This document shows, one piece after another, positions 11,690 to 23,923 of a stretch of DNA of 64,000 bases. The notes under the pieces were generated by a model. The model was not told the DNA's origin. It worked only from the letters and a program-made list of their open reading frames with translations, and ran no database searches. The DNA comes from Pomphorhynchus laevis. Its lineage: Eukaryota; Acanthocephala; Palaeacanthocephala; Echinorhynchida; Pomphorhynchidae. Made by a program: the position numbers and the translations under genes. Positions within the stretch are counted from its first letter, which is position 1. The number at the start of each line of letters is the position of its first letter. Location: NCBI GenBank assembly GCA_012934845.2, contig WNNJ02000177.1:1-64000 (forward strand), in the 5' to 3' direction.

Positions 11690-13150
11690 AATTTATATAT
11701 ATTAGAATATTAATTATATGTTAACAATATATATATTAATATTAATAATTAATATTAATATAATTATATATTAATTTAATATATATAATATAAATTCTGA
11801 GTCTAAGTATTCTATACTATATATAAATTAAAAATAAAGATTATAAATAATTATATAAAATTTTATGCAATTTATATAAATAATTATTATTAATAACTTC
11901 GATTTTACATAGTTGTGCGTACAATGACTATTTGCGTAATGCGATGCATTCAGGATTTTAGCTACTAATGGTCGCTACTTAATCGTTAAATTAATAATAG
12001 AACAATTTGGTGGCATAGGTCTTCTGCCAAGACAATTGAATATTGTGATTAAACAACTTATTGAAAGTATTTAAGTTCTAAGTGAGTTCCCATACGTAAA
12101 AAATTTAAAGTATATTTATTGATAGTCCTCAAAATGTTTCGATTGGAATCTGCATGTTATTTGAATAGATAACAACATGTTTTTGAATAGGAAACAATTT
12201 CAATTAGCTAAAAATCAACGCTGTTCATCAGCAAAAGTTCGTCGCATAGAAGATTTAATTGAAATATTTGATCATCCTAAAAACAAATATTCAGTATTAA
12301 AATCATTTAAAAATGCATAACAACTCAAACATTTAACCAAAAATCATTAAATAATTAATATTGATTCCGTTTACGTTACGTCATCTGAAGTCATTTAATG
12401 TTAATAAGGGTATGTCAGATTTTTTAGTAAATATTTTTTATTTTATTTATAGAAATTTAAATATTTTAGTTGAACTTTTAATGAATGTCGTGCTAAAAAT
12501 AGTAAATGATCAAACAATTAATACGATATATCGTTAAAAATATATTTCCTATATGGAAAGAAAACCACAATGTCGTTATAAATTCATATTAATATTTATC
12601 AATATTATATCAATATTAATATTTATCAATTTTTAAAATAATAACAACAATTTTTCGAGACCTTAGCAGTTTGTTCAATTTAACCACTTATATTTGAACC
12701 AGTATCTAATGACATTAGATACTTGAACATTAGATAATTATCATTAATGTCATTATCTAATGATAATGTCATTAATGTCATTATCTAATGACATTAGATA
12801 CTTGTCATATTGTATCTAATGACATGATCGTTGCAATGCGAATGGGACTGTAATACAGAAGTTGAAAATACCATATACGTCATTAGGATGACTTACCAGC
12901 CAAATCTGGCATATAGTTGATCGTTTTAAGTTCATTTGTGTCTACCTCAATGGCATCTGAAGAATTTGTTATTACATGATTATTTGATATTACATGATTA
13001 TTAAGCCAATGGCATTATATGTTCGCCAAAACGGGTTATAAAATTTTTGATTTAAATATTTGTAGAATAATGATGTAATATCATAAAAGATTTTGTATTA
13101 AACATGGTGCTGCGATCAATAAGGTTACTTCTAATTTTATATAAATCTAC
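11690..13150. other. AT-rich DNA with local repeats
   Basis: No gene seen. 12452-12520 repeats 10934-11002. 12700-12835 holds an imperfect tandem/inverted cluster of a TCTAATGACATTAGATAC palindrome. Confidence 0.5.
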
Positions 13151-13152
13151 AA

Positions 13153-13594
13153 TTAATAAAAAATATTTTCAACAAATCTTGACACTGCAATATTGAGTGC
13201 AATATACACTGCAATATATAATGCGACCGTTTTAGACGTTTGGGTTTCATTCCATTTTACTAGATCGACTGTTTCACATTCATTGGTGTTGATATATTTT
13301 CCAATTGATTTTCGAATTGAATTGGGTATCATTGCCGAAAATACAGGGGGTTGAGGCTTGTCGCGACCGCCTGCGCCAACAATGCTAATCTCGTTTTCAA
13401 GGTTTATCTTCATCGGGCTTAATCTTATAAACCCAACCACCAGTGTTACTACTTTCACCTGCTAACTCGCTTAAAACATCGCGGCTTTCTCTTTGATGAA
13501 GCTCGGCAACTATCTTCCTCTTTAATTTGTTAAGCAGTTCAACAAAATAATTTTCCAAACCATCAGCGCTTTGCATTGACATTGCCATTGCCAT
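13153..13594 (-). pseudogene. unassigned coding-like segment in two overlapping frames
   Basis: Two minus frames overlap by about 60 bp: a 65-codon frame from ATG 13594 (MAMAMSMQSADGLENYF..., ending KIKPDEDKP) and a frame ending at 13153 that continues with similar composition (AGGRDKPQPPVFSAMIPN). Base composition is markedly less AT-biased than the flanks, so this may be one reading frame broken by an indel. The C-terminal run TVALYIAVYIALNIAV arises from a repeated DNA motif (ACTGCAATATA) and should not be taken as a membrane segment. No family recognised. It lies on the same strand as, and 3' of, the TACC exons, but it does not contain the expected last TACC exon. Confidence 0.3.
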
Positions 13595-14070
13595 CAGCGC
13601 ATTGAAACAATTGCTTTCAATGTCAGTTGATTTACTAGAAGTGCAGACGAACTTGGTAACAGTTAAAAAGAGAAAGTAAATTACTACGAAAATAAAAGAC
13701 AGCCGATTGCTATCCCAATGCAGTGCTATTTGCCTTCATTGATAATATTGAGTGTGTAATACTTAGATCCACTAATTTAGATCATTAAAATAAGATTTAA
13801 TGAAAGTAGGGATTCGAATGTTTTAAATAAACGCAATCTCATAATGTATATGGAATATTATCAATACAAAAACAATTAAAGCAATTTTGTTTAATAATAT
13901 GGCGAATAAAGATGCGCAGTTTTTTAATTAGACTAGGCGAACTATTGATAATTCGTGCGTCAGTAAACGCTCAATATGTCAATGAACATGCATTTTTATT
14001 AATTTATAAACCATTTGATAAAATTTAAATTTTTTAAAAATTTAGTATTGATGTTCAATAAACCACGCAC
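13595..14070. other. non-coding DNA 3' of TACC exon 3
   Basis: Begins with the GTGCGT donor next to 14071 and is otherwise AT-rich without a recognised exon. It is probably intron. Confidence 0.45.
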
Positions 14071-14191
14071 CTTTTGTTGAATAGCTTTCTGCAAGTCTTC
14101 AACAGTGATCATCGCCTTTTGAAATTGCGCATCGGTATTTGCTCGCTTTTTTAACAAATCTTTCTTCAATTGTTCATTAAACTCTATCTCT
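14071..14191 (-). CDS. TACC: TACC-domain coiled-coil protein, exon (third of three seen)
   Basis: Minus-strand exon of 121 nt bounded by acceptor TTACTTTCAG (before 14191) and donor AAG|GTGCGT (after 14071). One leading base completes the Gln codon split across the previous intron, then 40 codons follow, ending in phase 0. It begins EIEFNEQLKKDLLKKRAN and ends ITVEDLQKAIQQK. The end corresponds to the last heptads of the TACC domain before the conserved (I/N)CDELI segment, which I did not find, so the terminal exon is missing or below my detection. TACC proteins bind ch-TOG/XMAP215 and, through Aurora A, act at centrosomes and spindle microtubules. The exon is entirely coiled-coil in composition. 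Confidence 0.7.
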
Positions 14192-14930
14192 CTGAAAGTA
14201 AATTAATATTTTTTTAATTTAAATTCGTCAGAATTTACAAAATTAGACAGAATATTTTACCTAATATTTTTCTATGTGTAATATATTACATATAGAATCT
14301 TTAAGTGAACTAAATAATAAAAACGGCAAATTAGTAAATATTTTATGCAAAGAATATAAATATAGATTAAAAATATAAAAAATGTTTTATTACACAAAGA
14401 TTCTTTAAGTGGTCTTTATTTGAAAATTTTGAAAAATGACTGCACAGATATATTAACTTAAAATTAGGAAACAAACTATGAATGACTATTTTGATAATTA
14501 CGATTAATTTCAAAGAATGTAGTTTTTCAAATAAATTTTATTTATTAATAATTAATAAATAACGTAAATTTAATTTTATTAATAAATTTTATTTTTAATA
14601 GGTAGTAATAACGTGTTTTATATCAAAATATTATTAATTGCAATGCATCTAGCATTGCATTGCCAAGAAAGTACTGATACGGAATAATACTGTGTTCCTC
14701 CTTAAGACCTTTGATCATACTTTAACTACATATTAAATTATTCAAAGTAAATTTAAACTTTTGATAGGAATATAACAAAATTAATTTTGTTTGAGTAAAA
14801 GTCAAATCGTTATAAATTAAAAGCTAAATTGTCACATTTTTTAATACAATATAAATGTTTAAGATTTATAAATATAGTTTCAGCGTTCTAATAAAATAAA
14901 GTTCTATTTTGTTGGCGATGATATACTTAC

Positions 14931-15037
14931 TGTGAAATTCGTTCACTGCACGAAGATTTCATATGATCATATCGTTGTCTTTCTTTATTCAAGCACTCTT
15001 CATTAGCATTATTCTCCTGTTGATATTTTTCTTGATT
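14931..15037 (-). CDS. TACC: TACC-domain coiled-coil protein, exon (second of three seen)
   Basis: Exon of 107 nt on the minus strand. The acceptor ends ATTTTTAAG (a weaker AAG acceptor) before 15037; the donor ACA|GTAAGT after 14931 is a strong consensus. It starts in phase 0 and ends with two bases (CA) of a split Gln codon, which exactly matches the phase of the next exon. It encodes 35 complete codons, starting NQEKYQQENN and containing NKERQRYDHMKSSCSERIS. That segment lines up with the NEE...Q(E/G)QRY..LK....EKL stretch of the TACC domain. The intron to the next exon is 739 bp. Confidence 0.72.
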
Positions 15038-15390
15038 CTTAAAAATTGATTTTCATTAATATTTAAATTTTTCATATATAAATCATTTCACCTTTCAAAC
15101 ACTGTCGTATTATTAATACGACAATATGATTTTCTTCTAATTTTCATGCAAGTTTGATATTTTTTTTAATAGGAGAATTATAAATTTACAAAATATTATT
15201 AAAATATTAAATTTACAAATATTTTTAAAGTAAATTTATACTATTATACAAATTTAGATTTCGCTGTAATAAAACAGACAATTTATTTGTTATTTAAAAA
15301 TAAATTTAAACAATTAAGCGAAACATATTTATGAATAATAAACAGTATGCTTTGTATTTGAATAAGGTACACTGAATAATCAAATTATAT

Positions 15391-15505
15391 CAGAGGAAAT
15401 ACGTCATCACCGCGTAGTTGGCTTTGCTGCTATGTTGAATTGAGGAATATAGCCCGAAACATGATAAAATAGCAGTTCCTCCGAATATCCTCAAATCCAT
15501 ATTAT
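15391..15505 (+). repeat. PLE-associated terminal sequence (copy 1)
   Basis: Shares an ordered set of motifs with the minus strand at 39740-39845: CAGAGGAAATAC, GCTGCTATGTTG, GCC(C)GAAAC, TGATA and ATAGCAGTTCCTCC. CTGCTAT and ATAGCAG can pair. At the other site this sequence follows directly on a Penelope-like C-terminal fragment, which suggests it is the element's 3' non-coding end. Here it is solitary, inside the TACC intron. Confidence 0.5.
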
Positions 15506-15651
15506 GATCCATTGCCTGTTACTTATTAGTTCATTCATAAAAATTGATTTTTACTGGAAATTCCAATTTTAAATTTTAACTTTATATATAAATTGTATAA
15601 AATCGTATATTATTTATTATTAATCTTTATTTTTGATTTGTATATATTATA

Positions 15652-15874
15652 AAATATGTAGACTCGTTTATCTGATCTGATTTGTTTAAAAGACTAAAGT
15701 AATCGAAACATATTTGCTGACGTTATGTAATTGGAAATTGAGAATTGAAAATTATTGAATTCCACAGTTGAACGCTACACATTTCAGCAACTAAATATTT
15801 TAGAAATATATTCATCCTGACCTGCATTTTAAATATTCAGGAACGATCATGTATAATTGAAAGTCAACAAATTG
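15652..15874. repeat. direct repeat a, copy 1
   Basis: About 220 bp, near-identical to 16563-16778 (shared starts at AAATATGTAGACTCG, shared ends at GAAAGTCAACAAA). Its last 45 bp (ATTCAGGAACGATCA..) are the outer arm of the foldback family described at 41489-41687. Confidence 0.8.
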
Positions 15875-16562
15875 ATAAAATAGAATTAATAGAATACTTA
15901 TTTTTATTTTTATTTTCAGGAACTATCAGGAATTTATTTATTTAATGAAATAAATAAATTTTAAAATATTCAGGAACAATCAGGTAAAGTTGAACGACAA
16001 CAAAAATTATTTTGATATTTCGCTAGTAACTAATAGTATCTTCAGAAATTAACTCAAAAAAGAAAAAATGAATCACATAAATAAAGTGGTTTTTTGTCAG
16101 TTTGTTCATTGATGCTGGAATCAAAATCGTTGTGTGCACTTGTTCATGTAACGTACTCAGAAAGAAAATATGCATTTCAATACAGCATCAAACATCATCA
16201 AGCGTTTTCTCTATTTGAGTTTGGTAGTGCAAGGATTTCGCCATTTATTCTGGACAAACACTGGTGACTAGAAGTGCCCATTGTATATTATAATTGACGA
16301 AGACGACCATTTTAATTCAAGTACAGAGTCTCTTGTCATATAATTGTAAAATTATACCAAATTTTTAGTAATAAATTAGTTGACTTTGCAGATTCCATTA
16401 ATCAAAATTAAAATTAGTAAAATATAAACGAAGAAATAAATTTAAGATTGATAATATAGTATATTTTCAAAAGCTACAGAATGCACAGTTCATCAAAAGA
16501 ATGAAATATTAATACAAAAGAATGAAATATTAATAAATATTAATAATTAAACATATATTATG

Positions 16563-16778
16563 AAATATGTAGACTCGTTTATCTGATCTGTTTAAAAGAC
16601 TAAAGTAATCGAAACATATTTGCTGACGTTATGTAATTGGAAATTGAGAATTGAAAATTATTGAATTCCACAGTTAAACGCTACACATTTCAGCAACTAA
16701 ATATTTTAGAAATATATTCATCCTGATCTGCATTTTTAATATTCAGGAACGATCAGGTATAATTGAAAGTCAACAAAA
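16563..16778. repeat. direct repeat a, copy 2
   Basis: Second copy, about 910 bp downstream of the first, differing by a few substitutions and a small indel. It also ends in the foldback-family arm. The intervening DNA is AT-rich and carries no recognised gene. Confidence 0.8.
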
Positions 16779-17494
16779 TTATTTTGATATTTTTCCGCTA
16801 CTAGCATCTTCAAAAATTGGAAACACAAATGAAAAATACAAAAGAATAATAAAACATTTGCCGTTATGAAAAAGTATTAGCATATTTTGCTAATCAAATG
16901 TGCAAAGTAATTTATAAATTTATTATTAATTATTATATTTATTATAAAGTGATAAAGTTAAAGGATTAAGTTAAAATTATTGTAATACTAACGAATTTAG
17001 TAATAAAATATTTCTATTTTTCTGTGATCCGGAGTTTATTTATTGCGTTTAATAAATTATTTTGTTGATTATTTATGAAATAGAACGAAAATTATTTTCC
17101 ATCGTGCACATTGATCGGAACCTTTTGTAACTTAGTAAACTAGGCTCGCAATATCTGATTAATAAATAAGAAATCTTGATCATAATGTGACCAACATGGT
17201 ATTATCGGTTGGTTAAACACAAATGTGAGGATGCAGTTTAGACATACGCAGGCAAGATAAAATCTTTTGAACACGAACAATCAAACGGAAGTGTTGACCA
17301 TTTTGTAAAATTGAATAGTATTGGTTAAGTATGATGCTTTACAGATGAGACAAGTCTTTTCTTAAATATGGAGATACACACGGTATGGTAAGTACCAAGA
17401 TGAGAATGATATTAATAAACATTGTCAGCTGAGGATTAGCTCACTAGAATAAAAATACTTGGCAGACTTAATATAGCTTGTGATATATTCTTCG

Positions 17495-17835
17495 TATAAA
17501 AAATAGCTCGTTTATATCACTAGAGAATTGAAACGACGCAGAGATAAATCGTTATATATCACCTTGCGAAAAATTAGAAATCAAAATATAGTTAAAACAA
17601 CGTCGGTATTACAGTTTACTGTATTAGAAATGATATTTGCTTGACATTAAGGTATTGTAGGTATAAAAATAATGAGAATTGTTTGTAGAGTTATGAATTT
17701 GTAAGTGTTCGGTAAACGCTAAATACTTAAGAAACTATAAATAACTGGTGTTGAATCCATATAAATGAATTTGCTGAGATTATGTATTTAAAACAACACT
17801 ACAATGGAGTTTTAATGCATATAACTATGCAAAAT
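17495..17835. repeat. direct repeat b, copy 1
   Basis: About 340 bp starting TATAAAAAATAGCTCG and ending TTTAATGCATATAAC; near-identical to 18296-18624. No coding frame runs through it. The two copies are about 800 bp apart, consistent with a local duplication or two copies of one non-autonomous repeat. Confidence 0.85.
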
Positions 17836-18295
17836 ATGGAAATCAAAATATCGTGGAATAGCAGCAAGGAGTATTCGTTCAAGGAGTGAGTGAATTACTA
17901 ACCAATTTACAATTCCAAGAAAATGCAGAAGTGGTGAGATAAAATTCTTTAAATGCGTGCGCTGGTCTTTTTGGCGTTTATATTTTAATTTTTAAAACAT
18001 TTTGCTGTTGACTCGGTGTGCGCTCACTAGTTGACATCGGCGTGAAAAGATAGTTCTCGTTGTAGTTACTCTGTTGAGGGAAACAATAAATTTCAGATTA
18101 TGAATCTAAAATGAGGATTAGGGATAATCTTAGAAAAATAAGTCAATTATTTATAATATTAAAAAATAATATATAATTTAAATAATAAAACATTGAATTG
18201 TTTAAAAAAAATTAAACCCGTTAATTCGTTCAGCTCATCAAAGAGCTATAAGAGGAATAGAGTTAAAATTTATATTGTGGCTCTTTTTGTGTAAA

Positions 18296-18624
18296 TATAA
18301 AAAATAGCTCGCTTATATCATTAGAGAATTGAAACGACGCAGAGATAAATCGTTATATATCACCTCGCGAAAAATTAGAAATCAAAATATAGTTAAAACA
18401 ACGTCGGTATTACAGTTTACTGTATTAGAAATGATATTTGCTTGACATTAAGGTATTGTAGGTATAAAAATAATGAGAATTGTTTGTAGAGTTATGAATT
18501 TGTAAGTGTTCGGTAAACGCTAAATACTTGAGTAACTGGTGTTGAATCCATATAAATGAATTTGCTGAGATTATGTATTTAACTCCACTACAATGGAGTT
18601 TTAATGCATATAACGATGCAAAAT
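18296..18624. repeat. direct repeat b, copy 2
   Basis: Second copy of 17495-17835 with a deletion of about 12 bp near CTAAATACTTGAG and a few substitutions. Confidence 0.85.
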
Positions 18625-18655
18625 TTCAGCAACTAAATAAATATTTTATATTTAG

Positions 18656-18890
18656 AAATATATCCATCCTGATAACAAAGTGAAAATGTTTTTCCACTAA
18701 AAAGTGGAATTGTTTAAATTGATTAAATATCAAAACTATTGTTTCAATATTTAGTGGGTCACTAAACAAAAGATTTATGATTTCATTTTCTGAACATAAT
18801 AGTAGCCTGAGAATATGTATTAAGATTGATGACTTTACAGTAGCGATTTGTTGAGGTTTGTTCGCAATTCCTTCATCTTTCATTGGTTTA
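18656..18890 (-). repeat. dispersed repeat shared with 41830-42015
   Basis: Read on the minus strand this contains GATGAAGGAATTGCGAACAA and, further on, AAATCATAAATCTTTTGTT with TGACCCA. Both occur on the plus strand near 41985 and 41845, with the order of the blocks changed. An 85-codon frame crosses it on the minus strand but has no recognisable domain; I treat it as repeat-derived. Confidence 0.5.
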
Positions 18891-20549
18891 AAAAACTCAA
18901 AATTTTTTGAAATTTTTAAATTTTATGTCAAAAATTAAAAAAATGAATTTTTTCATTTTTAAAACAAAAATGAATAAAAATCATTTTTGTTGAAATTATA
19001 TTTCATTTTTACAAATTATGTATCAAATAATATCAGATTGTGCATATTTTATATTTGAAATAATATATAATATAGAAAAACATATCAAATGTTAAAAACT
19101 AGGTTTAGGCAACATATATACTAGATTGTTAGGAAATGATATAAGATACTGTAAATTATTTATTTTAAGACATATTGTTGATGAAAATAAGGCAATAGTC
19201 AATCAAAAACTATTAGAAAAAGAAGATTTTTGGATTAAAACGCTTAATTCCATGTACCCATTAGGATTGAATGACGTGGTACAAGAAATTGGCAGAAGTA
19301 GTATAGTAAATAATAAACAACTATAGTATAATGATCTGGTTAAACGCAAGGCGAAAAGTTATGACGATAAAAGGAATAAGAAAATTAAAGTTAAAAAAAA
19401 TTAATAATTCGTAATAATCCGGTTAGACGCAAGCCATGAAGTCACGGCGATAAAAGGAATAAGTAAAATAGAGTTAAAAATATTAAAAAAGATATGTATA
19501 TAAATGAACGATTAGAAATATTAAAACAACTTTTAAGTGATAATAAGCTAAAAGATCTTTATGTAAATATAATAAGTTTTTCTAAAGATATCATATGTTC
19601 AATAAATCAAAAATTAATTAACGACTATGATAGGCTAAGTTGTATAATAGACAGTTATTGTAATATAAAATACCATAATCGGACAATAAATGTTAATAAT
19701 AACAATAAAAAATATACACTGACCATAAAATTCATTAACAAATGTATAGATAACATAAATATAGCCGGACTTTTAAATAATTCTAAAAGTAAAAAAATAA
19801 TAGGATTAGATTTAAGTAAATATATTCCAAATGTAAACTGTTACCCATATTAAAACGAAAAATTATAATATGTAATATTATATTACAATTCGTTATATAA
19901 TGATTTAAATCCTTACTTTATTAAGCTGATTAATAGTAAAAGCTTAAATACATCAAAGATAAACATTTGGAAAACTTATAAAATAAGGTATAAGTTGTTA
20001 CCGCTATTAGGACAAAAAATAGTTCTAAAAGTAAAGAAATAATAGGGTCAGATTTAAGTAAATATATTCCTAAAATAAGGTATAAACTCCTACCACCATT
20101 AGGACGAAAAATTTGTAATTATAATAAAGAATTGAAATCTATATGTAACGATAATATTAGAAACATAATGGAAACATAGTGCAATTGCAAAAATCTGAAT
20201 TTTGAAAATGCCGAGTAAAGGGAAATGCTATCAAAAGTAAATAATAATAACAATAATAATTAAAAATAATATTTTTTTATCTTTAAATAATAACAATAAA
20301 AATAAAATTTACAATTCGTTATATAATGACTTTAATGCTTATTTTGGTAATAGAAGTATGTATTTAGAAACAGTAAATAATTTTGATAATAAATGCATCA
20401 AAGATAAGCATTTGGAGAACATTTGGAAAAGATTTTCAGAAAATTCTGAATTTTCTAAAGATGCTAACAGAAATTAGCGAAATATTAAAAATAATTTCTT
20501 CTTCCTTTGATCCAGTTCTAATAATTATTTATTTGGAAAACTTATATTT

Positions 20550-21119
20550 TTGAAAAAAATACTGGTAAAAGAGGTAAACACAACATATAAATGTAGTGAG
20601 TTGAGTTTAGAAACAATTATTACAAGTCACTGTTCTATAATGGATAAAAAGGGTATAAAGGTTGAATCAGATAATAAAACTATACCTATATTATATTGGA
20701 ATCCAAAATTACATAAAAATCCAATAAAACCTAGGTTCATATGTAGTGCGTTTAAATGTACATTAAAACCACTTTCTGTCTATATGAATAAAATACTTAA
20801 AGTAATTAAAGCACACTTTAAAAAATATTGCAAGGTAATCGAAATTAATACTGGTATAAAACACTATTTCAGTATTAATTCTACAAAAGAATTTTTAGAA
20901 CAGACAAAAGGAATAAATTTTCAAAATATAAATACATACGATTTTAGTACGCTTTATACAAATCTAGATTTAGCAGATATTAAAGATGCATTAGAAAAAT
21001 TAATTAATCTTATATTCGGAAAAAGATATACATATATATGCTATAATAATTATAACGCCTATCTAACAAAAATTAAACCATCAAGTAAATATAAATATAT
21101 GGATTATATCTCGGAATGA
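20550..21119 (+). pseudogene. Penelope-like reverse transcriptase fragment
   Basis: Open frame of about 190 codons (the frame opens with a non-ATG codon). It contains YWNPKLHKNPIKPRFI (the PKxHK..PxRFI motif of the PLE fingers) and, about 80 residues later, YDFSTLYTNLDL (motif A, (T/Y)DFSTLYTNI). Motif B (MG) and the catalytic DD of motif C are absent from this frame. It is flanked by in-frame stops; AT-bias is extreme, like the surroundings. It is a decayed remnant. Confidence 0.8.
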
Positions 21120-21342
21120 GATATGTATGTAATAATTACAACGTTTTTATTTAAACTTTATATAAATATAAATTGTACAAAATCTTATGTAATTAGGCCC
21201 GTCTCTATGTTATGTTTAGCAATAATGTCCTTTATATAAGTTATATGAAATCTTATATAATAATTGTTTTGTAAGTAATACGACAAACAAATGTTTTTCA
21301 TTAAATATTAATAATAATTGTAACTGCAATACCGCAGGTGTA

Positions 21343-21711
21343 GTGTATCTTATACAATGTACATGTGGATTGCAATATATAGGAAAAACATATCAAATGT
21401 TAAAAACTAGGTTTAGGCAACACATATATAATATACAGCATAATAGTCAAACTATATTTTATAAGCATGAGAACATATCAAAACATAAGCATACTGGTAT
21501 AAAACACTATTTCAGTATTAATTCTACAAAAGATTTTTTTGAACAAACAACAGGAATAAATTTTCAGAATATAAATACGTACAATTTTAGTACGCTTTAT
21601 ACAAATCTAGATTTAGTAGATATTAAAGAAGCGTTAGAAAACTTAAATAATCTTATATTCGGAAAAGGATATACATATATATATCTTATTATAACTATAA
21701 CGCCTACATAA
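21343..21711 (+). pseudogene. GIY-YIG endonuclease fused to a duplicated RT palm fragment
   Basis: The first 45 codons show YLIQCTCGLQYIGKT, then RFRQHIYNI: the GIY and YIG halves and the conserved Arg of the nuclease with a PLE-type Cys pair. Instead of the C-terminal half of the nuclease, the frame continues into TGIKHYFSINSTKDFF..., motif A and beyond, a near copy of 20855-21110. The junction therefore joins the two ends of one element type in an unnatural order (nuclease before polymerase). This is visible at DNA level as a direct repeat of about 260 bp with about 640-bp spacing. It could arise from recombination between tandem or partial-LTR copies. Confidence 0.8.
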
Positions 21712-22440
21712 CAAAAATTAAACCATCACGTAAATATAAATATATGGATAAAATTAAAGTAGAGGCTTAAATATTTTTATGAATCAAAGTGGGGACATCA
21801 GACAAGTTAAAGGTGAATCAATGGGTGGTCACAGTTACCCAATTATAGCCCATATAGAATATAAATTTGTTCATAACTGTGTAAAAAATAAAACTAAACT
21901 ATATAAATATATGAAATATATGTTCCGATGTTACTGATGATATAAACGTATTTAACTCTAATAATTTTATTAAAAAGACTAACAAATTTATCCATGTAGC
22001 CTCATTCTTAATAAAACTAGTATTAATGATATCTTGATATGAGCATTAAATTAACATCAATTAAAACTACTATTAATTTATATCGTAAAGATGACATATT
22101 TAAATTTACAAGAAACATATTTTTGCATGAGCATTCATGCATACCATATAATATAAAATATAATACATTAAATAATGAAATTTTAAGAATTGCAACAATT
22201 TGTGATGATATTGGCTTTCTTCAAAATCATTTAAATAATTTAATAGATACATATTTTAAACTATTTTTATTATTTTTAAACTATAAAATTAAAATCAAAC
22301 AAAAATCGTAAAATATATAAATAAACACTACAAATAAATTTAGGCTAGTAAGCGAACAACAAATGGATAATAAATAATATATGGCTAATATACATTTACT
22401 ATATAGATAACAAATAATATACTTTGTATTAGATAAAATA

Positions 22441-23702
22441 CACTAGGGTGTGTATTTGAATGGACACACGATCTTCAGTTACGTTTTTCGTTGCGCGTTT
22501 TTGACTGAATCGGAAGATAAATGTGTCGCCGGAGGTATTCTTGATCCGGAATTATTATAGACAATGACATTATTCTCAATAAACAGAGGTTGGAGTCGTG
22601 ATAGTTAACATGTAAATCAAAGTCATTAACATGTACCCTACTATTTTTGTTAATCCAATTGAACTTCAGTGTGGAAAAACCTGATGATTAGAAGATAATG
22701 CCAAGTGTATTATTATTCAATGTATTATTGACAACTTCATAGATACTAGATACCACAAAGCAGTACAATTTCAAAATATATTCATGTCGTGTTAAATAGA
22801 AATAAGTGAAATAAACTTTCTTAATCTAACTTTTTACTAAACTTTAATTTAGTAAAAATTGATGTTTACTAAATTATAAAGAAAAATAAATTATCTTTTT
22901 ATATTATATTATTTTTATATCATCTTTTTATTATATATTTTTATCTTTTTGCGAGCTTTTTAACAATATTTATTTGATATAATCATTTTATTATGTCGTA
23001 ATTTGAAAATCACGTCATATTTTATCACACATTTTATTTAACGAGTGTTTACTCGTATTTTAATTATTGTTTATAATTAATTACAATTATTTACTATTCA
23101 TGTTAATTCATATATTCATTTATAATTACATATAATTACACGTTCATAATTTTCAATTTATAAAATTGAAATGTTTTAAATTATTATTTAATAAGAATTA
23201 ATAATTATTCTTAATTCATATATTCAATACATGTATATTCATCCATATAATGTTATAAACATCATATATATAATTTTCAATTTTGTACCAATACTGTACC
23301 AATTGTACATATTTATTAATATTGATACGTTTATTAACTTTTCAACGATGATTACTAATATTAAAATCAAATACATGGACTTTATGATAGTAGGAAACGG
23401 TATTGTGAACATAGCTAAAGAGAGAGAGTCGATAGCTTTACTTCAGACTTTATTCTGCTACTTAAGAATCCAACGCATGGAGAAACTAGATTTGCAGACT
23501 CATTCCGGTCCAGAGGTTCATGCATGGTTGTTTTAAAATTATTCATATCTTAATGTTTAAAATAATTATATCTTGACCTTATCACTTTAAAAATAGTTAA
23601 TTCTAATCAATTACCACATTTCATATATTAAATTAAATACCGATTGAAATTAAAATACTAAAGATTAAAGGAATTGTCAGCTTATTCAAGTATTTATATT
23701 AC
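22441..23702. other. AT-rich intron DNA, no gene seen
   Basis: No recognised coding sequence. A 101-codon plus-strand frame (23231-23536) has Ile/Tyr/Asn-rich low-complexity composition typical of translated AT-rich DNA. Confidence 0.5.
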
Positions 23703-23923
23703 CTGAATGCATTCAATCAATAAAGTTCGTATTTTCATGTATCTTTCCTTTAATTGACAATACGAATTTTCTACGTTGCACATATCTTCGTACAATTGCT
23801 CGTTATCTTTTAGTAACTGAGCTGTTTCTTCCTGGTATTGCGAGTTTGAGCATTCTCGAAGGTTGATAAGATCTTGAAGTGTTGAATACATTTGTTTTAT
23901 CGTATTTCTTAATTTTGATAGGA
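23703..23923 (-). CDS. TACC: TACC-domain coiled-coil protein, exon (first of three seen)
   Basis: Exon of 221 nt on the minus strand, acceptor TTATGTAG before 23923 and donor TTCAG|GTAATA after 23703. Two leading bases belong to a split codon; the exon ends in phase 0. The peptide runs LSKLRNTIKQMYSTLQ... to NVENSYCQLKERYMKIRTLLIECIQ. Order and spacing agree with the first half of the TACC domain (TIAQM..., SVE.S...L..RYE...VLEG..KNEE), from my knowledge of the family. Joined by phase with 14931-15037 and 14071-14191 it gives about 150 residues of continuous coiled coil. The intron between this exon and 15037 is about 8.7 kb and holds Penelope-like debris. Exons encoding the N-terminal part must lie at higher coordinates, but I could not identify any. 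Alternative reading: another centrosomal or tropomyosin-like coiled coil. Confidence 0.72.

Larger units (their letters stand above)
19080..22440 (+). mobile_element. Penelope-like element debris, several rearranged pieces
   Basis: The pieces in order are: a GIY-YIG tail (19080-19326, TRFRQHIY then EDFWIKTLN..YPLGLN); an upstream region (19494-19853); RT fingers and palm (20550-21119); a GIY-YIG domain fused to a second palm piece (21343-21711); a fragment around motif B (21780-21870, QVKGESMGGHS); and the thumb region (22039-22311, SCIPYNIKYNTLNNEILRI). The RT-plus-C-terminal GIY-YIG architecture defines endonuclease-bearing Penelope-like elements. Here the order is scrambled and stops are frequent, so no element is intact. 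The whole cluster lies in the TACC intron, antisense to that gene. Confidence 0.85.

Noticed and set aside
13153-13594. Last exon of the TACC gene
   Set aside because: The frames there have no ICDELI-type motif, and their composition is not coiled-coil.
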